The position numbers and the translations under genes are program-made. From contig NW_019091503.1 of assembly GCF_001949145.1 (NCBI RefSeq), positions 248,259 through 312,258 on the forward strand: DNA of 64,000 nucleotides, in the 5' to 3' direction. A model generated the notes under the pieces. The model saw nothing but the letters and a program-made list of their open reading frames with translations, was not told where the DNA came from and ran no database searches. The DNA is from Acanthaster planci. Lineage: Eukaryota; Echinodermata; Asteroidea; Valvatida; Acanthasteridae. Below are positions 34,701-42,065 of this stretch, in pieces; position 1 is the stretch's first letter, and every line of letters starts with the position of its first letter.

Positions 34701-37182
34701 GACCCACAGCATTGGCGAAGAAGCAAAAGACACTATTAATATTAGTCTTGAAACCAACAACAAACAAACAGACCAGCTACAAATGTATGCATACATGTAT
34801 ATGTGCATTGCAATATCTTCTGCCCTCTACAGCAACAAGCAAACCAAAAATCTTGATAAATCCAGACAATTCATATTTCAGGTGGGTGTCTGCATATATG
34901 CAACTTGTTTATCAAGACTTCAGTCCATCACTTTTCATTATGCATGCAGGGGTAAACGCGCTGGAAAAATTACTGTCATAGCTGCTACAAGGTCTAGTTC
35001 CCTGATACCAACCTTAATGCAGCAGATCTCCCGCATGTGTTGCATTAACTACAAGTATAGCCAGCAGAAAAAAGGATAAAAAATTCACAGAATGCACATT
35101 TGATCTACATGTATGCACAATAGTTATGTACACAACCTCAGATTTCACATCGAATTTTGTAGGTAAACTCTCCTCAATTTCAGACTATTCAGGCCAGCTG
35201 CCATTTCAACAGCTAATGAAAAAACAATTCTAACTTTTCATTTCACTTTGCCAACAACTGTCAGAAAAGATGAGATAATAGTAATGCTGATTATGAAGAA
35301 TTTGGGGCCAAAACTCATTGAATGGATTTAGAACGCCTATCATAAATATTCACATTTCACATGAACTGCAGTAGTGGTAACAAAGGGTGCATTTGCGCAG
35401 TTACTCAGGAGTACATGTAAGATGTGTGTACATTACACTCGGGTGCAGGAGTGTACCCTCTCCCTTCAGCGAGATTACTCTCACTGACCCGCAGGTCGTA
35501 CTCCAGCAGTTCGAGCGCTCAGAAGTATACTCATGTTAACATGAATACCTCACTCAAACGCACCCATGGAATCTTGTAAACTTGAACAAATGAACTGCAT
35601 TTATCCCAACACAAAACGCTGACAGACATGTTGAGAAACACATAAAGCAAAGCTGAAGCTATGTACATTGGGCACAACTTACATGATGTATGTGTGGGAC
35701 TTAGACTTTGATTTCTTTTGGGGCTGGTAGATACGAATACATACAGGTACTAGAACATGTACCTTGCAAAATGCACTAGATCGATATCAAAGCTAACAGT
35801 ATCTACATGTCAGCTATGAAATGACAACACACACAATGAGAAGATGTACCCAATTTACAATGTCATGTTAAAGCAAGTATGAAATGTTTAAACGTGTATT
35901 CATAAATACCCTAGACAGTTTGCCTATTCAACAATGTGCAACATGACCCACTGCAATTTGATAAAATGCCTGCGGCATAAAAGCACATGAATGTAAGACA
36001 GTTTAATCCACTCCTTTCAGTCAAGAGTCTGCATGCGCCATTGCATGCTGAACTCACCACACACAAGCCAAGTCCATATAAGGAGACTTCTAGACTACTT
36101 GCACAAGGAATATACCATAAAATGGACAGGGATGTTCAGGAAAATGATAGTAAATTCTTGAAATTTATTGTAGTGAGTTCTTTTGCCTCTCTGACTAAAA
36201 GTAAAATGGTATTTATAAATGGGAATACATGTAAATGTGCTTGGTTGTCTTTATGTTTAAGATCAAGAGCATAAGAGAATGTTTAAGATCGGCTGAGGAG
36301 ATTGAATGCTGATAATGTCCTCACCTGCGGCTCAGACATTGGTTGTGTCCAATCTCCTGAGCCAGTCTTATATTATTCCCCTAATAATACATACATGTGG
36401 TGATTCAGAGTTGTACTCAAGTCCTCACATTATAATTTGATGTGACAGCCATGTATACAACTCCAAAACAATGATCAGCCAACTCCAGCCAACTGTCTTC
36501 ATCATCAGCAAGATGAGAGAAATCATCTGCTGATGAAAGACTGAAATTCTAGGGCTGAATAACCTCAGATATGAGACTGAAACTGTATTCAGGTCATAGC
36601 ATGAGCCAAACTAATCCACATTACAAAACAAGATGAACAATCAGCTTGCACGACAGTTATGATGACTATAGTGTAATGTACTTCCAGAACTATCCGTATG
36701 TATGGCTTAACAGTAACACCGAGTTATGTACATGTACATGAACTTACCAAACACAAATTTTTGGCAACTCACAAACATGAATTAAGATTACAGCTCCTTA
36801 AAACAAAGAATGATTTTCCACGAAGAGATCAACACAGACATATACACGCAAATATCATGTAGAAAACTACGGAACAAGCCCACGGTGATATAAGACCAGG
36901 ACAAACATCAGTGACTTTGACTGGGTTGACCAGCCTCAATAATGTGATAGTGCACACTGTGTTAAGTGCCCATTGGGTCGCGTCGACGCGGAAGTTAAAA
37001 GGAAAAAAAAAGCATCCCTTACGAACAGGAAATCCGCAATAAATGGCTCGTAATCAACCTTTGCAATAACTGGGCCGTATAACGACAACTTAAAACATAT
37101 CTTACTGACGAAAATATGGCGATTTTACCTCATTGGAACCGGAGGAATCTTTGGCCAATTCTTCCACCTGTTCGCACGACAT
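19679..37182 (-). CDS. FYB1-like: ADAP/FYB1-like immune adaptor with helical SH3 domain (10 exons)
   Basis: Exons in transcript order: 37182-37129, 33661-32944, 32426-32288, 29971-29913, 25083-24965, 24298-24237, 22405-22162, 21345-21180, 20465-20391, 19734-19679 (stop TAA). All junctions are GT/AG and every phase joins, giving 563 residues. Order: short acidic N-terminus; Pro/Lys-rich region (19-257) ending in PPLETIGPPPKKPAKP, which resembles the ADAP segment before its YDDV region; YDDV-like tyrosines near residues 288, 319, 356, 369, 539 and 559; a Lys/Glu helix at about 416-463; one helical SH3 domain at about 462-533. The family (FYB1/ADAP, PRAM1) consists of cytosolic scaffolds that use phosphotyrosines to bind SLP-76-type SH2 domains and proline motifs to bind SKAP-type SH3 domains. 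Human ADAP is larger and has two hSH3 domains; only one is seen here. Family assignment is strong; orthology to FYB1 versus PRAM1 or FYB2 is not resolved. Confidence 0.88.
20391..20465 (-). CDS. FYB1-like: FYB1-like exon 9, end of hSH3 and ETYDDV motif
   Basis: A 75-base exon with acceptor ttcgtgaccag and donor CCTTGTG|gtaaga. The split codon T|AT gives Tyr, so the joined text reads GKYGFVEADFVAIE. That is the last SH3 strand (YGYI/YGFV in the family), followed by NDCQETYDDVIPC. The exact restoration of the SH3 strand across this junction confirms both splice sites. Confidence 0.88.
21180..21345 (-). CDS. FYB1-like: FYB1-like exon 8, helical SH3 domain core
   Basis: The acceptor is cttgtcttcag and the donor GGAAAAT|gtaagt (phase 1). 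The exon encodes IKGDIHVLDTGTAIQDCG, then YEKTDLICKRGDKLEILRR, then EGNPPGKWLARDTQGK. The pattern L-x-x-K-x-G-x-x-L/I-E-I-I/L with NPxGKWLxR matches the first hSH3 of ADAP by eye (NPEGKWLGR there). In the family this fold is an SH3 variant with an extra N-terminal helix, reported to contact acidic membranes rather than PxxP ligands. This exon is the strongest single piece of evidence for the gene's identity. Confidence 0.92.
22162..22405 (-). CDS. FYB1-like: FYB1-like exon 7, Lys/Glu-rich helix leading into hSH3
   Basis: The acceptor is ttgatttcag and the donor TTCAAT|gttagt. The exon starts HSLESTESADTAAK and then runs into about 50 residues that are almost entirely Lys, Glu, Gln and Arg, ending KEMKKKFN. 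In ADAP and PRAM1 the same KKKF-type charged helix directly precedes, and packs on, the helical SH3 fold. The plus-strand Phe/Ser-rich frame at 22127-22486 is its antisense shadow. Confidence 0.86.
23338..23410 (+). repeat. tRNA-derived SINE head
   Basis: An A-box-like AAGCTCAGTGATTAAAATG is followed about 35 bases later by a near-perfect B box, GGTTCGAGTCC (23391-23401). The same arrangement (AGCTCAGTGGTTGA, AAGCAGGAGATCATGGGTTTG) occurs twice at 44430-44760. The stems do not close into a full cloverleaf, so it is read as a SINE rather than a tRNA gene. Confidence 0.6.
23749..23872 (-). CDS. Optional alternative last exon of the FYB1-like gene
   Basis: After the acceptor ctctccag the frame entered from exon 6 (AG|G, Arg) stays open for 40 codons, KHDTDKPKASSKWRDSSVGS onward to PEDDDERS, then TAA at 23751-23749. 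A poly(A)-type signal (AATAAA on the minus strand, 23575-23580) lies about 170 bases downstream. If used, it would give a protein that ends before the basic helix and the hSH3 domain. There is no phase-2 donor of reasonable strength in the block, so it does not work as an ordinary cassette. An open frame of 40 codons can arise by chance. Confidence 0.3.
24237..24298 (-). CDS. FYB1-like: FYB1-like exon 6, ELYEAL motif
   Basis: A 62-base exon with acceptor gatcttaacag and donor AGAAAAG|gtatga, reading ECEELYEALDVSTEDTQSQK and ending in phase 2. An internal GAT|gtgagt is a strong alternative donor. Its use would give a phase-0 end that could join directly to the hSH3 exon at 21345, skipping the Lys-rich helix. 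The phase-2 end fits both exon 7 (main path, 22405) and the optional terminal exon at 23872. Confidence 0.77.
24644..24659. repeat. Perfect 16-bp palindrome AGGTTACATGTAACCT
   Basis: A self-complementary 16-mer centred on the TACATGTA core that is abundant in this window. It lies in the FYB1-like intron between exons 5 and 6; role unknown. Confidence 0.7.
24965..25083 (-). CDS. FYB1-like: FYB1-like exon 5, proline cluster plus EIYDDV motif
   Basis: The acceptor is ataatgctag and the donor GAAGGG|gtaagt. The exon encodes APSFPSLPPLPSVQSIP, then SGSDDGPQEIYDDVSLEG. The FPSLPPLP stretch is reminiscent of EVH1 (Ena/VASP) ligands such as the FPPPP of ADAP, but it is not an exact match. EIYDDV is a textbook motif of the family. 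The exon starts with two bases completing the split codon from exon 4 and ends in phase 0. Confidence 0.8.
25084..29912. other. FYB1-like intron 4; hAT MITE, otherwise no coding signal
   Basis: A 4.8-kb intron. The only structured element recognised is the 193-bp hAT-type MITE at 27385-27577. Short TACATGTACATG runs occur at about 26026, 26188, 26592 and 26840. The open frames here are short and match no family. Confidence 0.6.
27385..27577. mobile_element. 193-bp hAT-type MITE with perfect 8-bp target duplication
   Basis: The element starts CAGTGGCGTAGCTAGG and ends with CCACTG (reverse complement CAGTGGTGGGGG). It is flanked on both sides by GTTTGAAG (27377-27384 and 27578-27585). CAGTGGCGTAGC termini and 8-bp duplications are characteristic of hAT elements. 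It has no coding capacity and sits in FYB1-like intron 4. Confidence 0.88.
29913..29971 (-). CDS. FYB1-like: FYB1-like exon 4, LLYDDT motif
   Basis: A 59-base exon with acceptor ctcttacag and donor CACAAG|gtatgt. Entering in phase 2 it reads PTMDSDEESAEDLLYDDTQ. The phases on both sides fit exon 3 (AT|C gives Ile) and exon 5 (G|CA gives Ala). The acidic stretch before the tyrosine is typical of Src-family kinase substrates. The exon contains its own ATG at 29964-29962, so it could also serve as a first coding exon if an internal promoter exists; nothing in the sequence proves that. Confidence 0.76.
29972..32287. other. FYB1-like intron 3, no additional exon recognised
   Basis: I looked for further YDDV-type exons on the minus strand (plus-strand ATCATCATA) and found none. 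Exon 3 joins exon 4 in phase directly, so no exon is needed here. Confidence 0.55.
32288..32426 (-). CDS. FYB1-like: FYB1-like exon 3, first YDDV motif
   Basis: The acceptor is ttactgcag. The exon reads EPLPSINQRPSL and continues into an acidic stretch ending GELYDDVEVHVDKRISL, then splices at CTCAT|gtaagt in phase 2. A nearer GT at GAG|gtacat (32323/32322) is a poorer consensus and would break the frame into exon 4, so the gtaagt donor was chosen. ELYDDV is the consensus that, when phosphorylated in ADAP, docks SLP-76 SH2 domains. Motif recognition is strong; ligand identity in this organism is inference. Confidence 0.8.
32427..32943. other. FYB1-like intron 2
   Basis: A 0.5-kb AT-rich intron between the proline-rich exon and the first YDDV exon. 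Nothing structured is seen in it. Confidence 0.6.
32944..33661 (-). CDS. FYB1-like: FYB1-like exon 2, proline/lysine-rich scaffold region
   Basis: This 718-base exon follows the acceptor tttgtag and ends CCAACAG|gtgagt in phase 1. It encodes about 239 residues rich in Pro, Lys and Ser, with an AAKPGVAAKPSVAAKPG triplicate early on and several PxxP runs (VPVPAPTT, KKPPVAPPTR, GPPPKKPAKP). The end of the exon (PPLETIGPPPKKP, then PTNVKLPKP) aligns by eye with the conserved block of vertebrate ADAP just before its tyrosine-motif region. Such motifs are SH3-domain ligands in the family (SKAP55 in ADAP). The long plus-strand open frame at 33063-33617 is its antisense shadow. Confidence 0.87.
34313..34351. 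repeat. Imperfect palindrome of TACATGTA/TGCATG units
   Basis: ACATGTACATGTGCATGTA is followed by GTACATGCACGTACATGT, near-complementary arms with almost no loop. It is one of the longer examples of the simple palindromic repeats scattered through the window. Confidence 0.65.
35385..35565. mobile_element. 181-bp element with GGGTGCATTTG-type inverted ends
   Basis: The left end GGGTGCATTTG and right end (reverse complement GGGTGCGTTTG) match at 10 of 11 positions, with weaker similarity continuing inward. The interior is more GC-rich than its surroundings and includes CATGTTAACATG. No target duplication is clear. Confidence 0.5.
35901..36369 (+). repeat. Dispersed repeat, copy A
   Basis: A segment of about 470 bp whose landmarks recur in the same order and orientation at 55029-55485: CATAAATACC, AGACAGTTTA near the middle, CCATAAAATGGACAGGG, ATGGTATTTAT and CTCCTGAG. 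Copies differ by substitutions and indels. The superfamily is not recognised. Confidence 0.75.
37129..37182 (-). CDS. FYB1-like: FYB1-like exon 1, start codon and first 18 codons
   Basis: The ATG at 37182-37180 opens MSCEQVEELAKDSSGSNE and the exon ends exactly after a GAG codon, followed by gtaaaatcg. Phase 0 matches the next exon, which begins GAG AAC TCT. The bases just upstream have no in-frame ATG that would give a longer start. The segment is acidic with no signal peptide or membrane segment, as expected for a cytosolic adaptor. The start is inferred from the ATG and the splice fit; no family-specific motif lies in these 18 residues. Confidence 0.72.
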
Positions 37183-37330
37183 GTTGATCAGTTGATGATC
37201 GAGTGGAGTCTAGTCGAGTATTGACTTCATACGACCGTTTTTTGTGGTAGCGACTTTGAATGCAGAATGCATACAACAGTCGTATGAAACTTCTGAATAA
37301 AAGAGGGCGGTAATGTAAGTTGCAAGCACC
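37183..37330 (-). promoter_or_regulatory. Presumed 5' UTR/promoter of the FYB1-like gene
   Basis: The region directly upstream of the start ATG. It holds a perfect 10-bp inverted repeat, TTCATACGAC (37226-37235) and GTCGTATGAA (37279-37288), 43 bases apart. No TATA box is evident at a convincing spacing. The promoter role is positional inference only. Confidence 0.3.
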
Positions 37331-37780
37331 TCGATGTACGTCGGCTTCATTCAGGCTTCAACCGTGTTTTTTTTACTACCTGACCCAAGTTGTGAGCGTA
37401 ATAGTAAGTCTGATACTAGTGCCACAAAACATCAATAAAAATGCAAAAAGCCAAACATTACAGTACTTCAATTTAATTTAAATACTTCAGGCCCACAAAC
37501 GGGGATTGGTTTCGTAGATGGAGCCTGATGAGACGGAGACGAATCTATCAAAACTAGAGCACTGACTTCTCATTCTCCGCGCGGAGAAACTTTGACGCAA
37601 TCCTGAGCGCAGACATTCTGAATCTAATTGAGTGCTTGTAGAACATTTGAAATCAGATACAATCACAGAGCTCTATGGATTATCAATGTATGTATTCTAA
37701 ATGCAATGTATAAGTATAACACACGCGAATGTCAGCACATGTATACAAATCAATATGGCACATCAGAGAAATATTGAGGG

Positions 37781-37815
37781 CTGCGTAGCACCGTGATTAG
37801 AATATTGACAAGAAT
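37781..37815 (+). repeat. CTGCxTAGCACCGTGAT repeat, single copy
   Basis: The 35-bp unit CTGCGTAGCACCGTGATTAG... is nearly identical to the two units at 41253-41287 and 41300-41334. Upstream bases (GAAATATTGAGGG against AAAATATGGAAGGG) are also similar. Confidence 0.7.
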
Positions 37816-37895
37816 ATAATACCAAATCGGTGCTCAGAGGTACATGTATGTGATTGCCATATTTCAGAGCACTGATTTGATATTATATTCTTGGC
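37807..37895. repeat. Foldback with 29-bp arms
   Basis: The arms 37807-37835 and 37867-37895 are inverted with 26 of 29 matches (shared AAGAATATAATA core) around a 31-base loop. The left arm overlaps the dispersed CTGCGTAGCACCG unit, so the two may be parts of one element. Confidence 0.75.
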
Positions 37896-38820
37896 AACAT
37901 GGCACATGTTTATTTACATCCATAGCAGATTATTTCGAAAACGAACGTTTCCCTAACATTTGAGCAAGGTCGTCCGATTTCGTATGCATGTCTTTCGATG
38001 GCTGTCTACGGTAAATTAAAAAGTCGTTCCCTCAGTCAGTGTTAAATTGTTTGACGGCTTTGGAGCATCGGCTGTTGTGCTCATTGGGTACCACTGAATA
38101 ATTATAAAAACATCACTGCAAAATACACGTGCAGTGCATACGCGCTTGCGTTTGCGTTGTTTGCGCCGAGAGCAAAACGAAACGCTCGTTTACTGCGTTC
38201 AGGCTGTTAACGTATCGGCTTTGTTGACGTATCGTTTTAGAATACAGCCGCAGACATGCAAATGAGCCGTACAACTGAAACCGTACAAAATTTCGAGTTT
38301 TCCCAGAGGTACTTATGTGCACAAATTAATATAGATGCGTGCAGCAGGAATCACTTTGTACATGAGTCAGCGCTCTAGTTTTTATTATAGCTCTAGTGGT
38401 TACATACAGGTTACGCGCCAGTACGAAGACTGCTGGCGCGGGCCAAATCACGATTTATAATGGATTCGTTTTAATTATTTTGTGGCTCATGAACTTCAAG
38501 ATTTGTAGAAAAGACAGGTTTACGCGGGGGGGGGAGACATACAAACGTCAGAATCGATTTGTCCAATCGCATTAACGCAATACGCGTAAAATTACATAAG
38601 AAACACACAAAGCTACCAGATCGAGGCTCTGCACATGCCTGTGACGGTAGCGTGCAAAGAGCGAAACCTTGTACCAAACACAATGGACAAAATTTGAATG
38701 GGACGCATTACTCGTTTTTATAACAGTGTGGAAAAACAGTCATGTTAAAGGGAAGCACTTCCTTTAAAACGTCCTTTTATTGTTATTAGTGCACTTACCC
38801 TCCAAGCTAATGGGAAAATA

Positions 38821-38955
38821 TTTGCGACTAGCTGTGAGACAAAATGTACCACATCGCGAAAATATTCACGACTAGTCGTGAAAATATTCGCAAATAGTCG
38901 AGAATAAATTCACGACATTGCGAAAAATTAATATTTGCAACTAGTCGTGATTTTT
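38821..38955. repeat. Clustered CGACTAGTCG palindromes
   Basis: Three variants of a GCGACTAG/CACGACTAGTCGTG motif alternate with GAAAATATT in about 135 bp. The centre is a perfect 18-bp palindrome, TTCACGACTAGTCGTGAA (38865-38882). Possibly the core of a foldback transposon; termini not clear. Confidence 0.6.
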
Positions 38956-40289
38956 TTGTCCCCTCAGGGCCACCATGGGTAATGAATCCGGCATCCTGCT
39001 GGGCGTGTAAAGAGGAAACGATGCCTTTTCAATGCATACGTCAAGCAGGAGCTGATAACATATTCTGCCTTTTCTTCTTCGCTACCGAAAATAACTTCAC
39101 CATAAATTGTTCATTTATCTAAAATTTAATACAATAACTACTGATTTGAAATAAATTGTCGTAAAATGATTTTTCGATAATAATCACTGAAAAATAAATT
39201 ACAATACTGTGATCAACAGAGGCTCAGCAATGATCGGTTCCTATTTTATCGCGGAAACTCCACTATCGCAGTAAAGGACGTTTTGAATTTTGCGTTGCTG
39301 GTGAGTTTCTAATCATCGACAATGTTCACCCAGGTAATCAATAATGTATGGCCTGAGGAAAGGTTTTAGTAAAATTTGAGGGACAAATCCTACATGTTGT
39401 CCCTGGATATTTGTTGCTTAGTTCCCATGTGTCAATGTCAAAATGGCTAAAAGTGTCTAAAATGCGCTGAATTTTTTTATTTGTTTGTTGCTTTTGGATA
39501 TCATAAAGCGCACCCCAATCTCCATTACAATATAAACTTGCATCGATACTTTGACCCTCCGTCAGTATTATTGTTTTTTTGGCTTTTCTCTTTCAATTGG
39601 AAGAATTTGCAACGGATATGAAGAATTTCTAATATAAATTTTGAATAAAATAGTTCAAGGCCTTGAAATGGTCCTGACTCTCGGAGAATTAAAACTAAGG
39701 AAGAAGACACTTTTAATGATTGTTTCAGACATCGACAAAAGAATGATTCCACCGGCCGGCCCCAAGAGAATGAAATTTGCGATACCCAGGTATTTAATAT
39801 TTCTTCGGCAAAACACCAATTTAAGTAATGAGATGAATGTCACAGTTGTTGCTGCATCATAAGATCGACAAACCGCTTCCAAGATCGCGCGATCGTGGAC
39901 ATCATGGTAGAGGATGACATAGGACGCCACCAACGATGAGACTAACTTAGTTTGCTTGAGAATTGATTTGCGTTGAGTTTGTTTATAAAAAAAAAAAATA
40001 CCGGAAGGCAAAAGGATCAAAAACAGCCAAAAGAATACAAGTCATTTTACATAAAATAAAGTAATATACGATGGAACCAAATTTGTTTAAGAACTTTTCT
40101 AATGATTTGCGTTTAGCTTCTTGCTAAAAAGTGAATTGAGCTGTTGGCAACCTTTGGTTTCGACAATTTGTGTTTTTTAAATCAGTTATTTCGTATTTTG
40201 ATTCACTGTTGTCATTTAAGAACTTTTTGGGGCATATTGTTTTCAAATGTTGGTTATTTATTTTTACATAATTCCTGTTATGAATGTTT

Positions 40290-40513
40290 TGGTGTTTGTT
40301 TTGTGTTTTACTATTTACATTTTTATAATAAAATGTTGTTCGCCCGTAATTTCTTATTTTTGGTGCAATTAATTTTAGTAGTTTAAGTGTTATTTAATTT
40401 TTTAATAACTTGTTTCGTAAATGGTTTTTGGTGTTAGTTTCGTGTTTTATCATTTAAATTTTTGATAATAAAATGCTCTTTGCTCGTAATTGTTAACTTT
40501 TGTTAAAATCAAT
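40290..40513 (+). repeat. Diverged direct repeat, about 85 bp, two copies
   Basis: Copy 1 (about 40291-40376) and copy 2 (about 40430-40513) share the order GGTGTT, GTGTTTTA, TTATAATAAAATG or equivalent, then C-CGTAATT and AATTTT. The period is about 139 bp in very AT-rich DNA. Confidence 0.6.
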
Positions 40514-41252
40514 TTTGGGCCTTTTGGCCGTCCATAAGGTGGAAACACTCGTGTTGGAATTTTACCTTTGTCTTCCTCAAGTAATATTTTGGAAAAGTCA
40601 CCTGGAGATGGGTAAAAACGAATTTTATTAATGACCTTTCACGTCCGGTGATATCGTACCTAGGTCTCCTTGTTCATGGACGTTTGTTTTCACTCGCCGT
40701 GCTTTCTTGAATTGTACAGCCTTGCAGAGATTTACCAACCTGCAGTCGATGGGTTACTACAGATTCCGTTGAGTTGCCATCACGCAGTTGTTGTCAACAA
40801 AGGTTAGATAAAATAGTAGAATCTTTCGTAAAAGTAGAATATTGCTTTATGTTTATTCCCTTATAAACCATTAAACGTTTACAATATTTTGATCTGTTTT
40901 CAATTTGGTTTTTACCCAGAGACTACGATAAAGTTTCAAACAGTAAATATTCATCTGCGTACGAGACTGCCATATTGCATCGCTCTTCCTCTATTTTGGA
41001 TTTTCGGAAGTGATGGGTCAATTTTTGGCGGATATTTTTCTTTAAGGTCAGGTAATATTTCAGTTTCTATAAACTCATATACTGTCAAATATTTTTCAAA
41101 GCCCCTTTTCCAAGTTGGAGTTTTTAAGAAGACACTGAACGAAAAAATATTACAAATTCTAAACTCTTTGCACGTTATTTTTTCCTATTCACGGGTTCCG
41201 GAAGTGCGCCGTCAACTTTCATGCTCTATTATTACCGAAAAATATGGAAGGG

Positions 41253-41334
41253 CTGCCTAGCACCGTGATCAGAATATCGACAAAAATATAAGATTATGAC
41301 TGCCTAGCACCGTGATCAGAATATCGACAAAAAT
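41253..41334 (+). repeat. Tandem pair of identical 35-bp units
   Basis: Units at 41253-41287 and 41300-41334 are identical over 35 bases and separated by 12. A diverged third copy lies at 37781-37815. Confidence 0.9.
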
Positions 41335-41377
41335 CTACCCGTCAGCGGTTCGCTTTAGTGGGCGTGGTTTAACTGAA

Positions 41378-41385
41378 TGACGTCA
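41378..41385. promoter_or_regulatory. Perfect CRE-like palindrome TGACGTCA
   Basis: A full cAMP-response-element palindrome in a GC-richer stretch about 7 kb upstream of the KLHL coding start. It could belong to a distal promoter, but no transcription start was identified. Confidence 0.25.
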
Positions 41386-41889
41386 TACTTACAAACCGGA
41401 CTCGACGGGACCAGTTCAACTAACTGCCCACCGCGTCACGTCCGAAGGTCAGAGGGTCATGCATGCCCTACGAACTACTAGGCTTGCTTCTCAAGCCGAA
41501 AGGTGCGTACAAGGCGCCGACTTTGGCGAATCATGGTACAGTCCAAAAACCGTGACATAGCAAAAGATTTCTTGGAACTAAGACTAAGTAACAACGTAGC
41601 TGCGAAGCACAGCTGCAAAACACATGTAACCTGCATATATAGCGGTGTATGTAATGTGCACGATTTAACAATGGCAAACTATTCAATTGTGATCTGACAC
41701 GCAATCCAGCGAAACACTCGTCAGTTTTAGTGATCAACTTTTTATTTGTAATCGTAGAACTGAGTCGAGCTCAATGTTCAACACTTACTTGTACTTTGGG
41801 GAAAACTTCATTAGTTTGGTTCAGTTTCGTCCGTCTTCCTTCCTCATGGCCGCGCCGGTCCGGTAACAATGGGTAAGGCCCTACCTTAG

Positions 41890-41946
41890 AACCGTGGGGT
41901 TCGACCCGTACGTCCACAAAAGTGGCGGACGTCGAACCCCACGGTT
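41890..41946. repeat. GC-rich hairpin with perfect 16-bp arms
   Basis: AACCGTGGGGTTCGAC (41890-41905) is exactly complementary to GTCGAACCCCACGGTT (41931-41946). The 25-base centre adds further partial pairing (CGTCC/GGACG). The terminal motif resembles the hairpins at 12372 and 48173. Confidence 0.85.
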
Positions 41947-42065
41947 GAACTATGCGCAAACCGTCACATGAGCGTGACAACATAAAATGTACCCAGACAT
42001 AAACCGGTGTGAAGTTAGTTACTTATTCCTCATTTGACGTTGACATTCAGTGTTGATCAAGTTCT

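Larger units (their letters stand above)
33662..37128. other. FYB1-like intron 1, with repeats
   Basis: A 3.5-kb intron holding an imperfect palindrome at 34313-34351 built of ACATGTACATGTGCATG-type sequence, a 181-bp inverted-repeat element at 35385-35565, and copy A of a dispersed repeat at 35901-36369. No coding frame matched a family. Confidence 0.6.

Noticed and set aside
39655-40020. A 121-codon minus-strand frame
   Set aside because: No domain, start context or splice partner; length is within chance for AT-rich DNA.
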